Origin: Paenibacillus spongiae
GTDB lineage: Bacteria; Bacillota; Bacilli; Paenibacillales; Paenibacillaceae
Assembly: GCF_024734895.1 (NCBI RefSeq)
Contig: NZ_CP091430.1
Location: 4,854,501-4,918,500, forward strand
Reading direction: 5' to 3'
DNA length: 64,000 bases
In this document: positions 40,147 to 48,475 of the stretch, piece after piece
How the letters are laid out: every line of letters begins with the position of its first letter
How positions within the stretch are numbered: position 1 is the stretch's first letter
Program-made: the position numbers and the translations under genes
Notes under the pieces: generated by a model
The model's input: the letters and a program-made list of their open reading frames with translations, nothing else
Databases searched by the model: none
Told to the model about the DNA's origin: nothing

Positions 40147-41853
40147 TCACTCAACTGAATCCGCCTGCAAATAAGGCAGTCCAGTAGCGATGAATACATC
40201 CGTGGCCGGAGCCTGCTGCATAGGCGCTGTACGCTGTTCTTCCTGCGGAAACGCATGCTTCAGCACATCATGGATATGATCCGCCGGAATGACCTCCAGA
40301 CCTTGCAGATCCGCGAATATGACCTGCCAGTTCTCGCGCGGGATGATAACCCGGGTTGCGCCGGCCTGGAATGCGGCTTCCACCTTGGCCAGCACGCCGC
40401 CAACCGGCTTAACGTCGCCATGAATCCCGACCTCGCCTGTCATCGCCAGCTTGTTGTCGATCGGCTCGCCTTTGATGGCCGATGCGATTGCCGTAGCCAT
40501 CGCGATACCGGCAGACGGTCCATCGATCGGCGTACCTCCTGGAAAGTTAATGTGCAAATCAAAGTTTTCCGGTTGAAATCCGATGCGGCGCAGGACGGTC
40601 AGGACGTTCTCGACCGATCCCTTGGCCATGCTCTTGCGGCGAAGCGTGCGGCTTCCTCCGCCGCCAAGTTCCTCTTCATCGACAACACCCGTTATCGTGA
40701 AGCGCCCTTTACCTGAGCGGGCCGGTATCGCGCTGACCTCGATTTCAAGCAGAGTGCCCATATTGGGCCCATAGACAGCCAAGCCGTTGACGAAGCCAAC
40801 CTGCGGCGCAGCAGGCACCTTGCGATCGGGACGGGGCGGAATTTGGCTGCTGTTTACCACCCATTCGATATCCGCCGCCGTAATGCCATCTCTTCTCTCC
40901 GACAGGGCTAGGCCCGCAGCAAGCTGGATGACATTCACCGCTTCGCGGCCGTTCGTCGCATAGCGCTGAACGACTTCAATCGCTTCCTGATTGGGAGGAA
41001 GGCCGAGTTTCTTGAGCGCATTCACGGCAATTTGTCCAATTTCCTCCGCTAGCAGCGGCCGGAAATAAATCTCCATGCAGCGCGACCGCAGTGCAGGCGG
41101 CAGCTCTTGCGGCGAACGCGTCGTTGCTCCGACTAGACGGAAATCGGCAGGCAAGCCATTCTGAAAGATGTCATGGATGAACATCGGAATATTCGTATCC
41201 TCGGAGTTGTAATAGGCGCTCTCCAGAAACACTTTCCGGTCCTCCAGCACCTTCAGTAATTTATTCATCTGTATCGGGTGCAGTTCGCCGATCTCGTCAA
41301 TAAACAGCATGCCTCCATGCGCCTTTGTGACCGCACCCGGCTTCGGCTGCGGAATACCCGCCACACCCATAGCGCCGGCACCCTGGTAGATGGGGTCGTG
41401 GACCGAGCCGATCAACGGGTCGGCAATACCGCGCTCGTCAAACCGGGCCGTCGTGGCGTCTATTTCAGTGAACTTCGCTTCCTGCTGAAACGGCGACGCC
41501 GGATTCTTCTTCGCTTCCTCCAAGACGACCCGCGCCGCTGCAGTCTTCCCGACGCCGGGCGGCCCATAGATGATCACATGCTGCGGATTCGCGCTGCAGA
41601 GAGCCGCTTTGAGAGCCCGCAGGCCGTCCTTCTGGCCAACGATGTCATTCATCGTTTGCGGACGCGTCTTCTCCGACAGCGGCTTCGTCAGCGAAATGGA
41701 GCGCAGCTTGCGCAATTTATCCATTTCCTTGCGGGACTCTTTATCCACTGCGGTACGATTCGTCTTCTGACTTCTGAGCAGGTTCCAAAAATACAGTCCG
41801 ATCACGATGGCAAAGAACACTTGAATCAGCATAAGAATTAAACTTAAGCTCAT
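40147..41853 (-). CDS. lonB: Membrane-anchored Lon-like protease LonB
   Basis: A sporulation-associated Lon paralogue. It has an N-terminal membrane helix (MSLSLILMLIQVFFAIVIG) in place of the LON domain, Walker [17 protein letters not shown] and the Walker B block GGMLFIDEIGELHPIQ. The Lon protease domain has PIDGPSAGIAMATA (catalytic Ser) and the lysine in LAMTGEVGIHGDVKPVGG context. The start at 41853 (GAGGAG ten bases upstream) gives 568 residues. It follows a terminator-like hairpin whose U-run abuts its ribosome binding site. In B. subtilis lonB is forespore-specific. Confidence 0.95.
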   Translation of the reverse strand: MSLSLILMLIQVFFAIVIGLYFWNLLRSQKTNRTAVDKESRKEMDKLRKLRSISLTKPLSEKTRPQTMNDIVGQKDGLRALKAALCSANPQHVIIYGPPGVGKTAAARVVLEEAKKNPASPFQQEAKFTEIDATTARFDERGIADPLIGSVHDPIYQGAGAMGVAGIPQPKPGAVTKAHGGMLFIDEIGELHPIQMNKLLKVLEDRKVFLESAYYNSEDTNIPMFIHDIFQNGLPADFRLVGATTRSPQELPPALRSRCMEIYFRPLLAEEIGQIAVNALKKLGLPPNQEAIEVVQRYATNGREAVNVIQLAAGLALSERRDGITAADIEWVVNSSQIPPRPDRKVPAAPQVGFVNGLAVYGPNMGTLLEIEVSAIPARSGKGRFTITGVVDEEELGGGGSRTLRRKSMAKGSVENVLTVLRRIGFQPENFDLHINFPGGTPIDGPSAGIAMATAIASAIKGEPIDNKLAMTGEVGIHGDVKPVGGVLAKVEAAFQAGATRVIIPRENWQVIFADLQGLEVIPADHIHDVLKHAFPQEEQRTAPMQQAPATDVFIATGLPYLQADSVE

Positions 41854-41872
41854 AGCGTATTTACTCCTCTCC

Positions 41873-41931
41873 AAAAAAAACATCCGGCATTACCGGGACT
41901 CATACTTGTCAGTATTGCCCCTTGCCGGATG
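41873..41931 (-). terminator. Terminator-like hairpin between ispG and lonB
   Basis: CATCCGGC and GCCGGATG pair across a 35-base loop, then eight T run straight into the lonB ribosome binding site (TTGGAGAGGAG). It could end ispG or attenuate lonB. Confidence 0.7.
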
Positions 41932-41972
41932 GAATAATCGCTATGAGCTCGCAAATTTGCGCGAATCGCTCG

Positions 41973-43088
41973 TTATTTGGTTGAATCGTGATGCGCCTTG
42001 CGTCCCGGAATCTCACCCGTCTCCTCGAAGACGCGTACAATTTCGTCAATTTCCTTCTTCAGCTCGCTCAGCAGATCCGCTTCAGGTACTTTGCGGATCA
42101 TTTCCCCATAACGGAACAGCAGGCCTTCGCCGCGCGCCCCGGCGATGCCGATATCCGCCTCGCGCGCTTCCCCGGGACCGTTGACCGCACAACCCAATAC
42201 CGATACTTTTATCGGCACTTTAATGCTGCTGATGTACTCCTCTACCTCGTTGGCGATGGAGAACAGATCGATATCCAGACGGCCGCATGTCGGGCATGAT
42301 ACGAGCGTTGCGGCGTTCGTAATCAAGCCGAAGCTCTTCAGAAGCTCGCGGGCCACCTTCACTTCCTCTACCGGATCCGCGCTAAGGCTGATACGCAGCG
42401 TGTTGCCGATTCCCATTGCAAGCAATGCTCCGATACCCGCCGAGCTCTTGATCGTGCCGGAGTGAAGCGTGCCGGCTTCGGTAATGCCAAGATGCAGCGG
42501 GTAGCGGATGCGCTCCGCAGCCATCCGGTAGGCGGCTATTGCCATCGGTACGTCCGACGCTTTGAGCGACACGATAATATCGTGGAAATCCAGCTCTTCC
42601 AGAATCCCGATATGAAATAACGCGCTCTCCACCATCGCTTCCGGCGTCGGGTAGCCGTATTTCTCAAGCAGATGATTCTCAAGCGATCCCGCATTTACGC
42701 CGATTCGGATTGGAATGCCGCGTTCCTTACAGGCACGGACGACCATCTCGATCTTGTCCCGTTTGCCGATGTTCCCCGGATTGATCCGGACCTTGTCGAT
42801 GCCGTTCTCGATCGCGAGAAGTGCAAGACGGTAATCAAAGTGGATGTCCGCAACAAGCGGGATATGAATCCGCTTCTTGATTTCCTTAATCGCAGCGGCA
42901 GCTTCCTTGTTATTGACCGTCACCCGGACGATCTGGCAGCCTGCCTCTTCCAACCGTAAAATTTCTGCAACGGTTGCTTCCACATCCGCTGTCTTGGTCG
43001 TACACATGCTCTGAATGATGACTTCATCGCTTCCACCGATCGTGTGGACGCCTACTTTAACCGGTACGGTATCTTTTCGTAAATACAT
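41973..43088 (-). CDS. ispG: 4-hydroxy-3-methylbut-2-enyl diphosphate synthase
   Basis: The iron-sulfur enzyme of the MEP isoprenoid pathway (GcpE), converting MEcPP to HMBPP. TIM-barrel blocks include [17 protein letters not shown] and [15 protein letters not shown]. The cluster cysteines are in [12 protein letters not shown] and [12 protein letters not shown]. The start at 43088 has GGGAGAGGT a few bases upstream and gives 371 residues. It lies between clpX and lonB. Confidence 0.96.
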   Translation of the reverse strand: MYLRKDTVPVKVGVHTIGGSDEVIIQSMCTTKTADVEATVAEILRLEEAGCQIVRVTVNNKEAAAAIKEIKKRIHIPLVADIHFDYRLALLAIENGIDKVRINPGNIGKRDKIEMVVRACKERGIPIRIGVNAGSLENHLLEKYGYPTPEAMVESALFHIGILEELDFHDIIVSLKASDVPMAIAAYRMAAERIRYPLHLGITEAGTLHSGTIKSSAGIGALLAMGIGNTLRISLSADPVEEVKVARELLKSFGLITNAATLVSCPTCGRLDIDLFSIANEVEEYISSIKVPIKVSVLGCAVNGPGEAREADIGIAGARGEGLLFRYGEMIRKVPEADLLSELKKEIDEIVRVFEETGEIPGRKAHHDSTK

Positions 43089-43117
43089 CAGGTAACCTCT
43101 CCCATGAACGTCAAAGT

Positions 43118-43161
43118 CCACCTCTTTATAAGCGGCCTTATGAGCCGCTTGGCAGAGGTGG
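43118..43161 (-). repeat. Two-part inverted repeat between clpX and ispG
   Basis: CCACCTCT/AGAGGTGG (8 pairs) encloses GCGGC/GCCGC (5 pairs). No T-run follows on either strand, so it is more likely an mRNA structure than a classic terminator. Confidence 0.55.
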
Positions 43162-43184
43162 ATGCGTTGACTGTATATAGTGGA

Positions 43185-44441
43185 TCAGGCGCTTTCTTCT
43201 TTTTTCTTGCCCTTCTTCGACGTCAACTCAGGCATAATCTTATCCTGAACAACCTTCTCCGTTATCATGCAGTTGGCAACATCGTCGCGTGATGGCACCT
43301 CGTACATCACGTCCAGCATAATGCCTTCGATGATTGCACGGAGACCGCGAGCGCCGGTATTCCGTTTGATCGCTTCCTTGGCTATGGCATCCAGCGCAGC
43401 AGGCTCGAAGTCCAGCTTCACGTTATCCATCTCCAGGAGCTTCTGGTACTGCTTAACAAGCGCATTCTTCGGTTCGGACAAAATCCGTACCAGTGCCGGC
43501 TCGTCAAGCGGCTCCAACGTCGAGATGACCGGCAGACGGCCGACAAACTCCGGAATCAATCCGAATTTGAGCAAGTCCTCCGGAAGCACCATGGACAGGT
43601 ATTCGCCGGCTTTCAAGTCCTTCTGGCCATCGCCCCCGGCATTAAAGCCGATCACTTTCTTGCCGATACGGCGTTTAATGAGCTGTTCCAAGCCGTCGAA
43701 CGCGCCGCCGCAAATAAAGAGGATGCTCGTCGTGTCGATTTGGATAAACTCTTGATGCGGATGCTTGCGTCCGCCCTGCGGAGGAACCGAAGCAACCGTA
43801 CCTTCCAGGATCTTCAGCAGCGCCTGCTGCACGCCTTCGCCGGATACGTCCCGCGTAATCGAAGGATTCTCCGATTTGCGTGCAACTTTATCGATTTCAT
43901 CGATGTAGATAATGCCGCGTTCCGCTTTCTCCACATCGTAATCTGCAGCTTGAATCAGCTTCAGCAAAATATTCTCAACGTCCTCGCCGACGTAACCCGC
44001 TTCGGTCAAGGAAGTCGCGTCTGCGATCGCAAACGGCACGTTCAGAATCTTAGCCATTGTTTGCGCGAGAAGCGTCTTGCCGGAGCCCGTAGGGCCGAGA
44101 AGCAGGATGTTGCTCTTTTGAAGCTCGACATCCTCTATTTTGTTTTGCGAATTGATACGCTTGTAATGATTGTATACCGCTACGGAGAGCGATTTCTTCG
44201 CTTGCTCCTGGCCAATTACATATTGATCAAGAATGTTGCGGATATCCTTCGGCTTCGGAATGTCCTTGAGATCAAGTTCTTCCTCGTGTCCGAGCTCTTC
44301 CTCAACGATTTCCGTGCACAGCTCAATACATTCATCGCATATATAGACGCCGGGACCGGCAACCAGCTTGCGGACCTGATCCTGCGACTTACCGCAGAAC
44401 GAGCATTTCAACTGGCCTTTTTCGTCATTGAATTTAAACAT
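43185..44441 (-). CDS. clpX: ATP-dependent Clp protease ATPase subunit ClpX
   Basis: An AAA+ unfoldase feeding ClpP. The N-terminal zinc-binding domain uses Cys13, Cys16, Cys35 and Cys38 (KCSFCGKSQ and ICDECI). Walker A is [13 protein letters not shown], Walker [11 protein letters not shown], and IGF-type loop residues [14 protein letters not shown] contact ClpP. The 418-residue length is typical. It follows clpP by 24 bases, so ClpX and ClpP are likely co-transcribed here; in B. subtilis clpP lies elsewhere. Confidence 0.98.
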   Translation of the reverse strand: MFKFNDEKGQLKCSFCGKSQDQVRKLVAGPGVYICDECIELCTEIVEEELGHEEELDLKDIPKPKDIRNILDQYVIGQEQAKKSLSVAVYNHYKRINSQNKIEDVELQKSNILLLGPTGSGKTLLAQTMAKILNVPFAIADATSLTEAGYVGEDVENILLKLIQAADYDVEKAERGIIYIDEIDKVARKSENPSITRDVSGEGVQQALLKILEGTVASVPPQGGRKHPHQEFIQIDTTSILFICGGAFDGLEQLIKRRIGKKVIGFNAGGDGQKDLKAGEYLSMVLPEDLLKFGLIPEFVGRLPVISTLEPLDEPALVRILSEPKNALVKQYQKLLEMDNVKLDFEPAALDAIAKEAIKRNTGARGLRAIIEGIMLDVMYEVPSRDDVANCMITEKVVQDKIMPELTSKKGKKKEESA

Positions 44442-44465
44442 GGGATCACCCCTTCATTTCGTTGA

Positions 44466-45053
44466 TTACAGAAGCGTAGAAGTTACGACCTTATCGATAA
44501 GCCCGTAATTCAGCGCCTCTTCCGCGCTCATGAAGAAATCACGGTCTGTATCGCGGTCGATTTTGTCATACGGCTGACCCGTACGATCGACGAGAATCTG
44601 GTTCAGCTTTTGTTTCGTTTTGAGAATCCAATCGGCATGTATCTTAATATCGGACGCTTGGCCTCGAACACCGCCGAGGGGCTGGTGAATCATAACCTCG
44701 CTGTTCGGAAGCGCGAGACGCTTGCCTTTCGCGCCTGCTGTGAGCAGCAATGACCCCATGCTTGCAGCCAAGCCGACGCAGATCGTAGATACGTCAGGCT
44801 TAATGAACTGCATTGTATCATAAATACCCATGCCAGCGGTAACTGAACCGCCTGGCGAGTTAATGTACAAGTGGATATCCTTCTCCGGATCGTCTGCCGC
44901 CAGGAATAGCAGCTGCGCAATGATGGAATTCGCAACATCATCGTCGATCGCACTTCCTAGAAAAATAATCCGATCCTTCAAGAGACGGGAGTAAATGTCG
45001 TAAGAACGTTCTCCTCGATTCGTTTGCTCAACGACAATTGGTACCAGATTCAT
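44466..45053 (-). CDS. clpP: ATP-dependent Clp protease proteolytic subunit
   Basis: The tetradecameric serine protease of ClpXP/ClpCP. The catalytic triad is visible: Ser98 ([11 protein letters not shown]), His123 ([10 protein letters not shown]) and the aspartate in [15 protein letters not shown]. The 195-residue length and N-terminus [19 protein letters not shown] are typical. It has its own promoter and a 140-base leader. Confidence 0.98.
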   Translation of the reverse strand: MNLVPIVVEQTNRGERSYDIYSRLLKDRIIFLGSAIDDDVANSIIAQLLFLAADDPEKDIHLYINSPGGSVTAGMGIYDTMQFIKPDVSTICVGLAASMGSLLLTAGAKGKRLALPNSEVMIHQPLGGVRGQASDIKIHADWILKTKQKLNQILVDRTGQPYDKIDRDTDRDFFMSAEEALNYGLIDKVVTSTLL

Positions 45054-45380
45054 GCGACCAACCTCCTTTAATGTGATGTGACTGAAAATGAATCATAAAC
45101 GCCTCACTGCCTGAGCATAAGCTTTACACGTTAAGTATGACCCTTATTGGGCTGACTCCAAACCGGCGCGCAAGGAACGTTTTGGTTTCAAAGTCATTTT
45201 ATCATGTTCCGGGAGCAATGTCATTTTTCACTGCTAAACGGTTCACGAAGCTTCAGTGTCGGTGTGCTCTCAACACTGAATATTACAGTATACGGCGGTG
45301 CCGCAATGATATGTATTGGGCTCAGCCCATTTAATCGGTTCTTGCTTATGTACCCGCCAGAATTCAATCCCTAGCTGAGT
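45054..45380. other. Intergenic region between tig and clpP
   Basis: Holds the clpP promoter and leader and, further up, about 150 bases with no gene or obvious repeat. I looked for a CtsR heptad repeat and found none. Confidence 0.5.
45196..45224 (-). promoter_or_regulatory. Promoter of clpP-clpX
   Basis: ATGACA (45219-45224) and TAAAAT (45196-45201) are 17 bases apart, each one mismatch from sigma-A consensus. Confidence 0.72.
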
Positions 45381-45441
45381 GAAAACAGGCACGCTAATAC
45401 GTGCCTGCCCATTGAAAGAATGAGCCGTCCGAGGGACGGCT
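45381..45441 (-). terminator. Double hairpin terminator after tig
   Basis: First AGCCGTCC/GGACGGCT (45423-45441), then CAGGCACG/CGTGCCTG (45386-45407) followed by TTTTCAC on the minus strand. Confidence 0.75.
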
Positions 45442-45450
45442 GCAGTCTCC

Positions 45451-46752
45451 TTACGCCACTTCCGTAGCGACTTTGCTGTTATCGAGGAGGAACTTGATCG
45501 TTTTGCGGATAATAAGATCCGCCTTCAGGTTCTCCAGGTTTCCGTTGCCGGAGAAAATCTCGCGGAGTTCTTCAGCAGGACGGTTGTACATAGCGGACAG
45601 TTTTTCAAGCTCTTCATTCAATTCCTGCTCGCCTGCTTCAATGCCTTCGTTCTTGGAAATTTGCTCCAGAACCAGATTGTTGCGAACGCGCTTCTCAGCG
45701 TCGATTTTCATTTGGCCGCGCAGCGCAGCCTCGTCTTGTCCGGAGAACTGGTAGTACAGATCCAGGTTCATCCCTTGCGAACGCAGACGGTTCTCGAAAT
45801 CGCGGACGAGATAATCTACTTCGGCATCGATCATAGCTGCCGGAACGTCGATGTCAGCTGATTCAGCCGCTTTCTCTACAACCGCAACCTCGCGGGCTTG
45901 CTCGTTTTCTTTCTCCTTGCGCTCCGTAAGCTTCTTCACGAGATCTTCTTTGAACTCGTCCAGCGTATCGAACTCGCTAACGTCTTTGGCGAATTCATCG
46001 TCAAGTGCAGGCAGGTTCTTACGTTTGATTTCATGCAGCTTCACCTTGAACGTAGCCGCTTTGCCAGCCAGCTCGTCGGAGTGGTAGTTCTCTGGGAACG
46101 ATACATTGATATCCTTGAAGTCGCCTGTCGCCATTCCGATTACTTGATCCTCAAAGCCCGGGATGAACGAACCCGATCCGAGTTCAAGGGAATAACGCTC
46201 GCTCTTGCCGCCTTCGAACGGCTCGCCATCGATGTATCCGTCAAAGTCGATAACCGTCATGTCGCCTTGCTCTGCAGCGCCTTCATCAATAACGACCAGC
46301 TCAGCATGACGCTGCTGCAGACGGTTCAATTCCGCAGTAACTTCTTCTTCGCTTACGCTAACGTCGGCGGAAGGGATCTCAAGTCCTTTATAATCGCCAA
46401 GCTTCACTTCCGGCTTAACCGTTACTTTTGCTTTGAATTTGAACGTTTGGCCTTTACCGAATTGTTCGATATCGATGTCCGGACGGTCGACTGGCTCGAT
46501 TCCTGTTTCTTTCAGAGCGAAAGAATAAGCTTCCGGAAGCAGAATATCAATGGCATCCTGATAAAGGCTTTCGATGCCGAAACGCTTCTCGAACATAGCG
46601 CGAGGCACTTTGCCTTTACGGAATCCAGGTACGTTTACTTTCTGAACGACTTTCTTAAACGCCTTGTCCAGCGCTTCCGTAACTTGTCCCTCTTCGATCT
46701 CTACATCGATGGCGACAAGATTTGTGTCTATTTTTTCCCATGTTGCTTTCAT
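45451..46752 (-). CDS. tig: Trigger factor
   Basis: A ribosome-associated chaperone and prolyl isomerase. The N-terminal ribosome-docking motif is VNVPGFRKGKVPRAMFEKRFG (about residues 33-53), followed by the FKBP domain (GDMTVIDFDGYIDGEPFEGG) and the C-terminal helical cradle. The start at 46752 follows GGAGGGG and gives 433 residues. It has a strong promoter that overlaps the stop of the upstream gene. Confidence 0.97.
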   Translation of the reverse strand: MKATWEKIDTNLVAIDVEIEEGQVTEALDKAFKKVVQKVNVPGFRKGKVPRAMFEKRFGIESLYQDAIDILLPEAYSFALKETGIEPVDRPDIDIEQFGKGQTFKFKAKVTVKPEVKLGDYKGLEIPSADVSVSEEEVTAELNRLQQRHAELVVIDEGAAEQGDMTVIDFDGYIDGEPFEGGKSERYSLELGSGSFIPGFEDQVIGMATGDFKDINVSFPENYHSDELAGKAATFKVKLHEIKRKNLPALDDEFAKDVSEFDTLDEFKEDLVKKLTERKEKENEQAREVAVVEKAAESADIDVPAAMIDAEVDYLVRDFENRLRSQGMNLDLYYQFSGQDEAALRGQMKIDAEKRVRNNLVLEQISKNEGIEAGEQELNEELEKLSAMYNRPAEELREIFSGNGNLENLKADLIIRKTIKFLLDNSKVATEVA

Positions 46753-46823
46753 GTTATGCTTTCCCCTCCAAATAAAATCACGCATTCATGCGCATAAGTT
46801 TCACGATTCATAAACCATTACAT

Positions 46824-46852
46824 TATAATCAAGTTCAGCCGGAATATCAAGG
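46824..46852 (-). promoter_or_regulatory. Promoter of tig
   Basis: TTGATA (46847-46852), 17 bases, TATAAT (46824-46829). The -35 box overlaps the last codons of the ysoA-like gene. Confidence 0.85.
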
Positions 46853-47827
46853 CTCGCCACCGCTATCTTCACCATGAAATTGCGCTACGAGCCGCAAAGC
46901 CCGGCATGCTTGTTCGTACCGGAAGCGCAGGGCGTCCGTAATTCCGTATGTATCGCGCAGCTGGTCGTCATCCGATCTGCCGTATAATGACAGCTCCAGC
47001 GTCTGATGCAGCGCCGCTGCGAAGCAATCGACCGTATCTTCTTCGTCCCTGACCATCATATTGTAGATCGTCGTGCCATATAAACACTGCAGGCATTCCT
47101 TCCACAATTCCTTGGCAAAATGAGGAAGAGTCGAATCCAACACTTCCGTTACGGACTCTACCCTCTCGGCAACGAGATTTACGACGTCCGGGAAATCATC
47201 CATCGAGAGCGGCGTTTCTTCGATTTCCAGATCGACCGTTTCACCAAGCCGCTGGATTTGGATCCGGCCGGTTACTTCGCGCTTCCGCAAGCACTGGAGC
47301 GCTTTGAATTGGAGTGCCGGGTGCAGCTCGCTGCCCGTTAACCAGGACACCAAGGTCGTATCGACGTCAGGATGATCCAGATGAACGGCCCGTTCCAACG
47401 CAAGGACCTGCTGATCCACAACGGGATGATGCTGTATGATATACAAAATCTGCTCGACATACGCGTCGTCCTGCTTAACAGGCGTCAGCACCTGCTGCCG
47501 GATGGAGTCCTCGTCCTCATCATCCTCTTGCGAATCCATCATGGCGCCGCTCTGCGAGCTTCCTCCATTCGAATCGGGAAAAGCCATGTCCAGCCAAGAC
47601 AGAAGATTGCCCCATTCCTCATAATGGCGCTGATCCTCGCCCTGGCACTTAAGCAGGAAGTGAAGCAATCTCTTGGCTTCTCCATACTGCTCCGCTTCGA
47701 GCATGCGGGTCAGCTGAATCTGGTATTGATCCAGCATGGTTGGAAACAAATAAACATTCTCTTTGTTGTCGCCTTGCGACGTTCTTGAAGTCGTAATGGA
47801 ATCACCGCCTTGTATCAGGTGCTGCAA
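46847..47827 (-). CDS. YsoA-like TPR-type helical protein
   Basis: A 326-residue (or shorter) helical, acidic protein with repeat-like pairs of helices (LTRMLEAEQYGEAKRLLHFL and later LQFKALQCLRKREVTGRIQI). Position directly upstream of tig matches B. subtilis ysoA, a TPR-repeat protein of unknown role. The start is uncertain: the listed TTG has no ribosome binding site, an ATT codon after AAGGCGGTG and an ATG at 47737 are alternatives. It is on the opposite strand to the tRNA, with which it shares a divergent intergenic region. Confidence 0.75.
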   Translation of the reverse strand: MQHLIQGGDSITTSRTSQGDNKENVYLFPTMLDQYQIQLTRMLEAEQYGEAKRLLHFLLKCQGEDQRHYEEWGNLLSWLDMAFPDSNGGSSQSGAMMDSQEDDEDEDSIRQQVLTPVKQDDAYVEQILYIIQHHPVVDQQVLALERAVHLDHPDVDTTLVSWLTGSELHPALQFKALQCLRKREVTGRIQIQRLGETVDLEIEETPLSMDDFPDVVNLVAERVESVTEVLDSTLPHFAKELWKECLQCLYGTTIYNMMVRDEEDTVDCFAAALHQTLELSLYGRSDDDQLRDTYGITDALRFRYEQACRALRLVAQFHGEDSGGEP

Positions 47828-47892
47828 ATGTTGAGATGCCGGGCCTTGTCCCCGGCGATCTATTTCGTTAACGATTATAACACTGTCTATTG

Positions 47893-47921
47893 TTGATTTC
47901 CATGAGACGCTATGCTATCAT
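47893..47921 (+). promoter_or_regulatory. Promoter of tRNA-Gly
   Basis: TTGATT (47893-47898), 17 bases, TATCAT (47916-47921), 21 bases before the tRNA. Confidence 0.7.
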
Positions 47922-47942
47922 AATTCTACTCATAATCTTAGT

Positions 47943-48016
47943 GCGGGTGTAGTTCAATGGTAGAACGCCAGCTTCCCAAGCTTGAGGCGAGGGTTCGATT
48001 CCCTTCACCCGCTCCA
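47943..48016 (+). tRNA. tRNA-Gly (anticodon CCC)
   Basis: A 74-base gene with encoded CCA. The acceptor stem GCGGGTG/CACCCGC is perfect, the D arm is GTTC-AATGGTA-GAAC, and the anticodon loop TTCCCAA reads GGG codons. The variable loop is AGGC and the T arm GAGGG-TTCGATT-CCCTT. One C-U mismatch lies in the anticodon stem (27-31 CCAGC against GCTTG). The 3' end borders the AT-rich accessory region and is a likely integration target. Confidence 0.95.
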
Positions 48017-48031
48017 TAAAAAAATCAAAAT

Positions 48032-48060
48032 AAGCCTTGATAATTAAGGCTTTTTCTTTT
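48032..48060 (+). terminator. Terminator of tRNA-Gly
   Basis: AAGCCTT and AAGGCTT with a loop of about five bases, then TTTTCTTTTTTT on the plus strand. Confidence 0.88.
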
Positions 48061-48475
48061 TTTATTATTAACTCATTTGGAGTTAATTTAACCATTTGGG
48101 GCCGGATTGGGGCCAAAAGCCCTAATGGATAAATTATTACTTCATAATACATAACCTTTATGAAAAACTCTGTTTCAATACCTGGCCCCCTGTCTCTCCC
48201 CGATCCCATGTTTTGAATAAGAGGATGGTGATTCCATGTGTCATCCTCATTTAACGTTAACAAGTGGGCAACTAATATGAAAAAAAAAAAAGCAGGCGGG
48301 GCTAACCCCCTGCTCTTTTTCATATTCAATCAATTTTTAGATACCATCAAGCTCCAGCGCCAATATGATTTTGTTTAAGTTATCTGGAGGCTTTTAGATT
48401 TATTATGTACTTAGTATTTCCTCCCTCAGACGAGCGTTCAAATGCCTCTACGAGCCACTAGGTCACTTAAAGTCG
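48061..48475. other. Intergenic junction between tRNA-Gly and the accessory operon
   Basis: Contains no convincing gene. On the minus strand a short in-frame tail, IRAFGPNPAPNG then stop (about 48078-48120), resembles the C-terminus of a tyrosine recombinase, but nothing upstream stays open. The terminator at 48281-48320 lies here. Confidence 0.4.
48281..48320 (-). terminator. Bidirectional terminator after the Lamassu-like operon
   Basis: GCAGGCGGGG and CCCCCTGC form a stem. On the minus strand it is followed by 12 T; on the plus strand by TCTTTTT. It lies 155 bases past the operon's last stop. Confidence 0.85.

Noticed and set aside
45054-45450. CtsR or HrcA (CIRCE) operators before clpP, and also before lon and clpX
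   Set aside because: No GGTCAAA-N3-GGTCAAA heptad repeat or TTAGCACTC-N9-GAGTGCTAA element was found in these leaders.
47968-47984. tRNA-Gly as a pseudogene because of the C-U mismatch in the anticodon stem
   Set aside because: All other stems, loops, the encoded CCA, promoter and terminator are intact; one mismatch is tolerated in functional tRNAs.
47910-48329. Minus-strand open frame of 139 codons across the tRNA
   Set aside because: Its C-terminal part (ERVKGIEPSPQAWEAGVLPL) is the antisense of tRNA-Gly, a well-known false protein pattern; only a short neighbouring frame was kept as a possible integrase remnant.
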